Shown here: positions 57,903 through 64,000 of the stretch, in pieces | How the letters are laid out: every line of letters begins with the position of its first letter | How positions within the stretch are numbered: position 1 is the first letter of the stretch | Assembly (NCBI RefSeq): GCF_006974125.1 | Contig: NZ_CP037858.1 | Span: 3,658,001-3,722,000 of the forward strand | DNA: 64,000 nucleotides | Source: Stenotrophomonas maltophilia | GTDB lineage: Bacteria; Pseudomonadota; Gammaproteobacteria; Xanthomonadales; Xanthomonadaceae | Direction of reading: 5' to 3' | Program-made: the position numbers and the translations under genes | Notes under the pieces: model-generated | The model's input: the letters and a program-made list of their open reading frames with translations, nothing else | Database searches by the model: none | Told to the model about the DNA's origin: nothing

Positions 57903-58562
57903 TCAGAACCAGCGCTGGAACAGTTCCACCGTATAGCCCACCAGCTGCCCCGAACTGAAACCGAAGAAGGCGATTGCCGCCAGCGCCGCGATCCAGTTGA
58001 ACAGCATCAGCGCGCCATCGCGCTCCAGCAGCGCCAGCGCGAACAGCAGCAACTGGAAGCCGAACAGGAAATTGGTGAACGGAATCGGCAGCGACAGCAG
58101 AACGCCCAGCAGCACCAGCAGCAGGCCGGTGAAGGCGTGGGCGGGCAGTGGTGTCAGCAGCCGCGGCAGGCGCGGCTTCAGCATCTTGTCCAGGCGCCGC
58201 AGCGGACGATCGATACGGTCGAGGAAGCGGTGCATGGTGCCGCGCTTCGGCCCGCGCCGGGCAATGAAGCCGGGCAGCCAGGGACGGCGCAGGCAGCACA
58301 GCATCTGCAGGCCGATCAGGATCACCAGCGGCCCGCTGACCGCACCGCCCATGCCCGGAATCGGAATGAACGACGGCAGGATCGCCACGAACAGGAACAC
58401 GCCGAACGCGCTCTGCTGCAGGTTGCACAGGATCCGGCCAAGCGGCATGTGCTCGGCCGGATCACCGGAGGCAAACATCTCCAGCAGGGTGCGGATGCCC
58501 TCGTTGCGGTAGGTCGGGCGCTCGGCGTCCGGACCCTGGCCGGCCTCAGGCGGTGAGCTCAT
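57903..58562 (-). CDS. ExoD-family membrane protein
   Basis: 219 residues from ATG 58562. The N-terminus is cytoplasmic (GPDAERPTYRNEGIRTLLEMF), then four or five membrane helices with the ExoD pattern LLVLLGVLLSLPIPFTN and GGAVSGPLVILIGLQML. ExoD is named from an exopolysaccharide locus in Rhizobium, but its action is not settled. It overlaps the end of the CorC/HlyC-type gene by 17 bp, so both are likely co-expressed. Confidence 0.85.
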   Translation of the reverse strand: MSSPPEAGQGPDAERPTYRNEGIRTLLEMFASGDPAEHMPLGRILCNLQQSAFGVFLFVAILPSFIPIPGMGGAVSGPLVILIGLQMLCCLRRPWLPGFIARRGPKRGTMHRFLDRIDRPLRRLDKMLKPRLPRLLTPLPAHAFTGLLLVLLGVLLSLPIPFTNFLFGFQLLLFALALLERDGALMLFNWIAALAAIAFFGFSSGQLVGYTVELFQRWF

Positions 58563-59859
58563 CGGCCTGCTCGTCGGACAACGTGCGCAGCAGCAGCTTG
58601 TCCACGCGCGCACCGTCGAGGTCGACCACTTCGAAGCGCCAGCCAGCCCAGTCGAAGTACTCGCCCGCGTGCGGAATGCGGCCGAAGTAATGGATGCACA
58701 TGCCGGCCAGCGTGTAGTAGTCGCCGTCCTCGGCGTCGGGCAGGTCGTTGCTGCCGATCAGTTCGCGCACGTCTTCGATCGGCAGCGATCCGTCCACCAG
58801 CAGCGAGCCGTCTTCGCGGGTCACCACCAGCGCGTCCTCGTCGGCGTTCTCCACCGCCTGCAGGCGGCCAACCACTGCGCCCATCAGGTCGCTGATGGTC
58901 ACCAGGCCCTGGATCTCGCCGTACTCGTCCACCACCAGTGCCATCGACTGCTGTTCCTCGCGGAAGATCTCCAGCAGCTTCATCGCGTGGGTCGATTCAG
59001 AAACGTACAGCGGCTCGCGCAGGGTCTGGAACAACGCGTTGTCACCGCGCGCCATGCGCGTGGCCAGCGATTTCAGTTCAAGCACGCCGACCACGTCCAT
59101 GTCGTTGTCGCGGTACACCGGGTACCGGGAGAACTCGTGCTCGGCCATGATTTCCAGGTTGCGCTCCAGTCCGCCCTGGGTATCCAGCCAGGCGATGCGG
59201 TTGCGCGGGGTCATCAGGCTGTCGGCGGTGCGGTCACCCAGGCGCATGACGCGGTTCATCATGTCGCGCTCGTGGGCGTCGATCACGCCGGCCTCGTGGC
59301 TCTCGGCCACCAGCATGCGGATCTCTTCTTCAGTCACCGAGGCGACTTCATCCTTGCCCAGGCCGAACAGGCGCAGCACCAGCTGGGTGGTCTTGGACAG
59401 CAGCCAGACGAAGGGCAGGGCGAGCTTGGCCAGCCAGCTCATCGGCATTGCCACCAGGCCAGCGATGGCTTCCGAGCGGGTCAGTGCCAGGCGTTTGGGT
59501 ACCAGTTCGCCGAAGATCAGCGTGATGAAGGTGATCAGGCTGACCGCCAGCGCGGTGCCGATGTTGCCGGCGTAAGCGAAGCCCGGCATCAGACCCTGGA
59601 TCCAGCCGGCGAAGGCTTCGCCCAGCGCTTCACCACCGAGGTAGCCGGTCAGCACGCCGATCACGGTGATGCCGATCTGCACGGTGGACAGGAAGCTCTC
59701 CGGCTTCTCCGACAGTTCCAGCGCCTTGGCGGCGCGCTTGGAGGTGGCGGCCATCTGCTTCAGGCGGCTCTTGCGCGAGGTCATGACCGACATCTCGGAC
59801 ATGGCGAAGAAGCCGTTCAACAGAACAAGCGCGAAGACAATCAGGATCATTTCAAACAC
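58546..59859 (-). CDS. CNNM/CorC/HlyC-type transporter or hemolysin family protein
   Basis: 437 residues: N-terminal DUF21 (CNNM) membrane domain (about 1-190), a CBS pair (about 200-335; LMTPRNRIAWLD and IQGLVTISDLMGAVVG) and a C-terminal CorC/HlyC domain (about 350-430; DEDALVVTREDGSLLVDG). Members are tied to magnesium or sodium efflux; the hemolysin label is historical. The 59860-60142 region upstream contains only a short GC-rich hairpin; no gene. Confidence 0.9.
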   Translation of the reverse strand: MFEMILIVFALVLLNGFFAMSEMSVMTSRKSRLKQMAATSKRAAKALELSEKPESFLSTVQIGITVIGVLTGYLGGEALGEAFAGWIQGLMPGFAYAGNIGTALAVSLITFITLIFGELVPKRLALTRSEAIAGLVAMPMSWLAKLALPFVWLLSKTTQLVLRLFGLGKDEVASVTEEEIRMLVAESHEAGVIDAHERDMMNRVMRLGDRTADSLMTPRNRIAWLDTQGGLERNLEIMAEHEFSRYPVYRDNDMDVVGVLELKSLATRMARGDNALFQTLREPLYVSESTHAMKLLEIFREEQQSMALVVDEYGEIQGLVTISDLMGAVVGRLQAVENADEDALVVTREDGSLLVDGSLPIEDVRELIGSNDLPDAEDGDYYTLAGMCIHYFGRIPHAGEYFDWAGWRFEVVDLDGARVDKLLLRTLSDEQADELTA

Positions 59860-60142
59860 GGGCGTCGTCCCCGGTTGGTGGCAGGGAGCGCGGGTGCTTG
59901 CGATGGCGGCAGGCGCTCAGGAACGGGGTCCGGCGCGGCGCTGGGGGATAAGGGTCGTCGTCCATAGGGTGCGCCCGAAGGCGCGCTGGCATCTTAGCAA
60001 AGGGGCGTGGCAGGGTGGCAACCGCCTGTTCAGGTTGGGGGTCTCGATGCCCGGAAAGGGGGCGGGGATACCCGAGATGGTCATCTAGCCGTCATAATTC
60101 CGTCTGGTGCCGTCCTTCCCGCGACGGCTGACAGGTTTCTCA

Positions 60143-60769
60143 ATGTTCTCTCTGCAGACCATTTTCGGTTCCGGCAAACAGTTCTACACCCTGCTCGATG
60201 AGGCTGCCGTCGCGGCCTCCGACGCCGCCAAGGCGCTGCATTCCATGCTGCGCGAGGCAGACCGCCAGCCCGCGCTGGACGCCTTCAAGCTGGCTCGCCT
60301 GCGCGAACGCGCGGCCTCGGACAAGATCAGCCAGGCGCTGGTGGACAGCTTCATGACCCCGATCGAGCGCGAAGACATCGAAGCGCTGGGCTCGGCCCTG
60401 TACAAGATTCCGAAGCAGATCGAGAAGTTCGCCGATCGCTATTCGCTGGCCACGACCCATCTGGAACACATCGACTTCGCGCCGCGCGCGGCGATGCTGG
60501 AACAGGCCGCCGGCGTGGTGGTGGAGATGGTGGCCGACCTGCGCCACATGAACCTGGACCGGATGACCGCGCTGAACGAGAAGCTGCGCTCGCTTGAGAA
60601 CGAGGCCGACCGCCTGATGCTCGAGCTGTACCGCGACATCTATTCCGGCCGCCTGGACAACCTGCAGATGTTCCTGCTGAAGGAATTCTTCGAGATCCTG
60701 GAAAAGGCCATCGACCGCTGCCGCGAGGCCGGCGTGGTGGCGTACCAGATCGTGTTGAAGAACAGCTGA
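60143..60769 (+). CDS. DUF47 (PhoU-like) Pit-accessory protein
   Basis: 208 residues from ATG 60143. All helical, with SLQTIFGSGKQFYTLLDEAA at the start and MFLLKEFFEILEKAIDRCREAG near the end, as in the PhoU-like DUF47 family. Such proteins are encoded next to Pit-type phosphate transporters and modulate them. The Pit gene follows after 13 bp. Confidence 0.92.
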   Translation: MFSLQTIFGSGKQFYTLLDEAAVAASDAAKALHSMLREADRQPALDAFKLARLRERAASDKISQALVDSFMTPIEREDIEALGSALYKIPKQIEKFADRYSLATTHLEHIDFAPRAAMLEQAAGVVVEMVADLRHMNLDRMTALNEKLRSLENEADRLMLELYRDIYSGRLDNLQMFLLKEFFEILEKAIDRCREAGVVAYQIVLKNS

Positions 60770-60782
60770 CGGACGCCGCCGC

Positions 60783-61904
60783 ATGTTGACCCTTGTCCTG
60801 GTGGTGATCCTGGCCGCGCTCGTCTTCGAGTTCATCAACGGCTTCCACGACACCGCCAACTCCATTGCCACCGTGGTGGCGACCAAGGTGCTCTCGCCCG
60901 GCTGGGCGGTGATGCTGGCCGCCTTCATGAACCTCATCGGCGCGCTGACCGGTACCGCGGTGGCGCTGACCATCGCGTCGGGCCTGCTCAACACCAACGT
61001 GGTCGACGTCACCCCGCAGGTGATCCTGTGCGCCCTGCTGGGCGGCATCATCTGGAACCTGATCACCTGGTGGAAGGGGCTGCCGTCGTCGTCCTCGCAC
61101 GCCCTGATCGGTGGCCTCTGCGGCGCCGGCCTGGCCGCTGCGCACAACAACTGGGACGCGCTGATCTGGTCCGAGCGCCTGGGCAGCTGGGCGCAGAACA
61201 AGGGCCTGCTGTGGAAGGTGTTCGTGCCGATGATCACTTCGCCGATCGCCGGTTTCCTGCTCGGCATCGTGGTGATGGTGCTGCTGTGGGGCCTGATCGC
61301 CGGACTGGCCAAGATCGGTGGCGCCATCGGTCGCCTGGCCCGGCCGCGCATCGTCAATGCGTTCTTCGGCAAGGCCCAGATCGCCTCGGCGGCCTACATG
61401 GGCTTCGCCCACGGCCACAACGACGCGCAGAAGACCATGGGCATCATCGCCATGACACTGATCGGTGCCGAAGCGACCGGTGCGCTGGATGACCTGCCGT
61501 CCTGGCTGGCCTTCATGCACCCGGACGCGCACGCCGGTGACGGCATCGCGATGTGGATCGTGCTGACCTGTGCGGTAGTGATGGCTGCCGGTACCGCCTC
61601 GGGCGGCTGGAAGATCATCAAGACCCTGGGCCACAAGATGGTCAAGCTGCACCCGATCCACGGCTTCGCCGCGGAGACCAGCTCGGCCACCATCCTGACC
61701 CTGGCCGCCCACTTCGGCATGCCGGTCTCGACCACGCACAGCATCTCCACCGCGATCATGGGCGTCGGTTTCGCCAAGAACCCGCGCTCGCTGAAGTTCG
61801 GCGTGATCGAACGCATCGTCTGGGCCTGGATCCTGACCATCCCGGCAGCCGGCGGCTGTGCGTACCTGATCCTGAAGCTGTTCGAGCTGTTCGGCTGGAC
61901 CTGA
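60783..61904 (+). CDS. pit: Inorganic phosphate transporter, Pit family
   Basis: 373 residues, about ten membrane helices. The duplicated PiT signatures are visible: VFEFINGFHDTANSIATVVATKVLSP in the N-terminal half and MGFAHGHNDAQKTMGIIA in the C-terminal half, plus GGIIWNLITWWKGLPSSSSHAL. This is a low-affinity phosphate:cation symporter. It is coupled to the DUF47 gene upstream. Confidence 0.95.
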   Translation: MLTLVLVVILAALVFEFINGFHDTANSIATVVATKVLSPGWAVMLAAFMNLIGALTGTAVALTIASGLLNTNVVDVTPQVILCALLGGIIWNLITWWKGLPSSSSHALIGGLCGAGLAAAHNNWDALIWSERLGSWAQNKGLLWKVFVPMITSPIAGFLLGIVVMVLLWGLIAGLAKIGGAIGRLARPRIVNAFFGKAQIASAAYMGFAHGHNDAQKTMGIIAMTLIGAEATGALDDLPSWLAFMHPDAHAGDGIAMWIVLTCAVVMAAGTASGGWKIIKTLGHKMVKLHPIHGFAAETSSATILTLAAHFGMPVSTTHSISTAIMGVGFAKNPRSLKFGVIERIVWAWILTIPAAGGCAYLILKLFELFGWT

Positions 61905-61927
61905 TCGCCACGCCAGGGTTGCAAACG

Positions 61928-61958
61928 AAAAAGCCCGCCGATATCCGGCGGGCTTTTT
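61928..61958. terminator. Bidirectional terminator after pit
   Basis: AAAAAGCCCGCCG and CGGCGGGCTTTTT arms are separated by 5 nt (ATATC), with A- and T-runs on the two sides so it can work from either strand. Confidence 0.85.
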
Positions 61959-61989
61959 CATGGGCAAAGAATTTCTCCGCACACATCGT

Positions 61990-62270
61990 GTCGACCAAGG
62001 TCGACACCTACCAGAGCAGAAACAGGGATCCGATCCCGTGCCGACCAACGGTCGGCACCCACCAACATCAGCAGGAACCTGTGAGCGGCGGGGTGGGGTG
62101 GGGTTGCAGGACCGTTGGCGCCATGGATGGCGCCATCGAGCCCCCAGGGATGGGTTTACGGCGTGTCCTGCAACCCCACCCCACCTCGCCAGCCCACGGA
62201 AACCCTGCTTTTGACGTTGCCGTTGCAGTTGCCGTTGATCCGGCGGGTGCCGGGCCGCAGGCCCGGCCAC
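61990..62270. repeat. REP-flanked composite intergenic element B
   Basis: Fills most of 61905-62279 and repeats element A in the opposite direction. From the left: REP palindromes (61990-62011 with CTAC foot; 62039-62060), a 21-bp arm (62092-62112), core CGTTGGCGCCATGG...ATGGCGCCATCGAG and GGGTTTACGGCGT, the arm's exact inverted copy (62165-62185), a degenerate (GTTGCC)n run and a last REP-like hairpin (about 62248-62270). No coding sequence was seen. Confidence 0.75.
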
Positions 62271-62279
62271 CACCATCAA

Positions 62280-63776
62280 TCAGTTGCGCTGGAACAGCGC
62301 CTTCACGTCATTCCGGAACGACGCCTGGCTGTCCGCCCGGCTGTAGAACATGTGCCCACCCGGATAGCTTCTCACCTGCACGCGGTCCGGGTTGCTGCCC
62401 ATCGTCGGCATCTGGTCCACCGTCAGGATCGACCCCATGAACGGGCACGACAGGTCATTCCAGCCGTGCACGATCAGCACCTGCAGGTGCGGGTCGATTG
62501 CCACCGCCTGGCGCAGCTGGGTCACCGCACCCTGGCGAAGGTCGCCGTTGCGGTCCCACAGCCGGTTCACGTCGTAGTTCAGCGCCTGGTAGCGCGCATC
62601 CACCTTCCAGCCGACCACGCGCGTCACGAAGTCGACCATCGCGGTGGTGGTCGGCGCGATGATGCTGTCCAGCAGCGGATCGTTGGCGCGCTGCTCCGGA
62701 TCGTTCGGGAACGGATCGAACGCAGTCACATTGGAATCGTAACGGCTGCCCAGCGTGCCCTTGTCGCGGAATACCTCGCGCAGGTAGGCCTGGGTTTCCA
62801 GGCGGCCACCGGCACGGCGCACGAACTGCGGGTCAAGTCCGGTCAGCTCGGTTACCCGGCGCAGCATCGCCTCGGTCGCCCGCGGGTCGCTGCGGCCCTT
62901 CATCAACGCGGTGGCGTAGTCGCCGCGGGTGTACTCGACCACCTCCTGCATCGCCGCATCGGTCAGCTTGCCCTGGCGCTCCAGGTGCGCTGCAGCGATC
63001 GACGGCAGCGTCTGCATCCACGCCATCGGCGAGACATCGGCGTTGTCTTCCAGGGTCGGGCTCAGGTAGGGCGAGACCAGCACGAGGCCGTTCATCGCCA
63101 CGCCCAGCCGGGTCTGCAGGAAGTGGGTGATGCGCGGGCCACGGTAGCCACCGTAGCTCTCGCCGGTCAGGTATTTGCGCGACGCCATGCGCTGGTTGCG
63201 CAGCAGCCAGTCGTAGATCGAGCGTGACAGGTATTCGATGTCGGCACTGGGGTTGTACAGCGCCTTCTTGGCTTCGTCGTCGCCGATCCGTGCGCGGCTG
63301 AAGCCGGTGCCGACCGGATCGATGAACACCAGGTCGGTGAAGTCCAGCCAGGTGCCCGGGTTGTCATGCAGGGTGGCCGGCGCCGATGCGCTGTCACCCT
63401 CGGAGCCGAAGGTCACCACCTTGGGCCCGATGGCACCCATGTTGAGGTATACCGACGATGCCCCGGGGCCGCCATTGAGGGCGAAGGTCACCGGCCGGTC
63501 CTTGCCCGGCATCGTGTAGGCGGTGAACACCACATCGGCGATCACCTTGCCCTTCTCGTCGCGCACCGGCAGGGTGCCCACGGTGGCGGTGTAGTCGAGG
63601 GTGCGGCCGGCCAGGCGCATGCTCTGGCGCGCCGACGCATCGGCGGGCAGTGCAGGGGCTTCGGTCCTGTCGTCTTTCGGATCGGGCTTGGCGTCGGCGT
63701 CAGGCGCGGCCAGCACGCTGGCTGGGGCGATGAGCAGGCCGACGCAGAGCGCGGCAGTGTGCAGCAGGGACTTCAT
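62280..63776 (-). CDS. S10-family serine carboxypeptidase-like protein
   Basis: 498 residues from ATG 63776 with a signal peptide (about 1-24, ending VLAA). The oxyanion segment NGGPGASS (101-108) and nucleophile GESYGG (Ser207) are clear; the catalytic Asp is probably in WNDLSCPF and His in GGHMFY. Peptidase family S10 enzymes remove C-terminal residues, and bacterial periplasmic members are poorly studied. The gene is isolated, converging on element B. Confidence 0.9.
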   Translation of the reverse strand: MKSLLHTAALCVGLLIAPASVLAAPDADAKPDPKDDRTEAPALPADASARQSMRLAGRTLDYTATVGTLPVRDEKGKVIADVVFTAYTMPGKDRPVTFALNGGPGASSVYLNMGAIGPKVVTFGSEGDSASAPATLHDNPGTWLDFTDLVFIDPVGTGFSRARIGDDEAKKALYNPSADIEYLSRSIYDWLLRNQRMASRKYLTGESYGGYRGPRITHFLQTRLGVAMNGLVLVSPYLSPTLEDNADVSPMAWMQTLPSIAAAHLERQGKLTDAAMQEVVEYTRGDYATALMKGRSDPRATEAMLRRVTELTGLDPQFVRRAGGRLETQAYLREVFRDKGTLGSRYDSNVTAFDPFPNDPEQRANDPLLDSIIAPTTTAMVDFVTRVVGWKVDARYQALNYDVNRLWDRNGDLRQGAVTQLRQAVAIDPHLQVLIVHGWNDLSCPFMGSILTVDQMPTMGSNPDRVQVRSYPGGHMFYSRADSQASFRNDVKALFQRN

Positions 63777-63886
63777 GGCACCGGATCGGCAGCGGAAGGG
63801 GGTTCCGATGCTAGGCCGGTGACGGGCCATGCCGTATGTGTCCAAAGGCATGGCCGCGCGTCGAGGCCGCCACTGGCCAGATTGGG

Positions 63887-64000
63887 TCAAGCGGGCAGGG
63901 TCGCTGCCGCGTCGTCGTCGGCCAGCAGGCCATAGACGGCCGAGTCGGCCAGTTCTCCCTGGATGCGCCAGCGCTGGCGCAGCACCCCCTCGCGGTGGAA
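63887..64000 (-). CDS. GNAT acetyltransferase, C-terminal fragment
   Basis: The gene is cut by the right edge; 37 residues remain, FHREGVLRQRWRIQGELADS followed by AVYGLLADDD. This is the usual closing segment of RimJ/RimL-type N-acetyltransferases. The stop is at 63887-63889. Full identity needs the adjoining sequence. Confidence 0.7.
   Translation of the reverse strand, partial: FHREGVLRQRWRIQGELADSAVYGLLADDDAAATLPA

Noticed and set aside
60001..60142. Possible metal riboswitch in the leader before the DUF47-pit genes
   Set aside because: Only a short GC-rich hairpin was found; no conserved aptamer motif could be recognised.
54952..62270. Composite elements considered as insertion sequences
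   Set aside because: No transposase frame lies between the arms; any mobility would have to be provided in trans.

Overview
The window is high-GC (about two thirds G+C by eye) gammaproteobacterial chromosome. It is most likely from Stenotrophomonas, probably the S. maltophilia complex. This rests on xanthomonad gene order (comEC-exbB-exbD-msbA-lpxK-kdsB-LMW phosphatase-NHL protein-uvrC-pgsA), on many intergenic short palindromes that begin with GTAG (the SMAG type of REP known from S. maltophilia), and on the protein content. No rRNA operon, CRISPR array, complete prophage or intact insertion sequence was seen.

Layout. 1-1001: end of a type IV pilin gene, tRNA-Asn and a FimT-like pseudopilin. 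1131-3577: uvrB and two identical tRNA-Val genes. 3607-6495: small exported proteins, among them a Cys-rich 62-residue peptide next to a membrane-anchored thioredoxin-like protein, then a MipA/OmpV porin. 6641-8657: two-component system. 8717-20200: a long co-directional block for DNA uptake (comEC), energy transduction (exbBD), lipid A/Kdo supply (msbA, lpxK, kdsB), a phosphatase, an NHL/thioredoxin-fold protein, uvrC and pgsA, with many 4-bp ATGA overlaps. 20438-28220: four near-identical tRNA-Gly(GCC) genes and tRNA-Cys, interrupted by an oxidoreductase, a four-gene ABC efflux operon and small membrane proteins. The pgsA-Gly-Cys order recalls the enterobacterial pgsA-glyW-cysT arrangement, here expanded.

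28183-31517 is a 3.3-kb remnant island in the 3' end of tRNA-Cys. It is bounded by a perfect 71-bp direct repeat, has no integrase, carries phage-like gene remnants and holds a lower-GC pair of unfamiliar exported proteins (a Gly-rich CxxCH protein and a Sel1-like protein).

31583-43509 is a mosaic of small metabolic and regulatory genes (Nudix, GNATs, flavin reductase with ArsR regulator, thioesterase, alpha/beta hydrolase, P-loop kinase, LysR with aldo-keto reductase, AraC). It ends with a fluoride channel gene preceded by a convincing fluoride riboswitch. 43670-44982: a divergent XRE/Cro-like pair and a perfect 26-bp palindrome. 44984-48391: a low-oxygen/haem cluster (ccoG, small membrane protein, truncated haemoglobin, hemN) with two FNR-type boxes. 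48417-54919: tRNA-Leu, a BLUF photoreceptor, a UDP-sugar dehydrogenase, a membrane-anchored glutamate-synthase-like FMN protein, a GNAT, a flavoprotein and an FKBP lipoprotein. 55290-64000: TrhO, a luciferase-like monooxygenase, a PNPOx-like protein, ExoD, a CorC/HlyC-type protein, DUF47-Pit phosphate transport, an S10 peptidase and the end of a GNAT gene.

The least expected structures are the tRNA-Cys island, two REP-flanked composite intergenic elements (54952-55242 and 61990-62270) whose cores are shared while their long pairing arms differ, the palindromic operator beside the XRE/Cro pair, and the Cys-rich peptide/redoxin pair.
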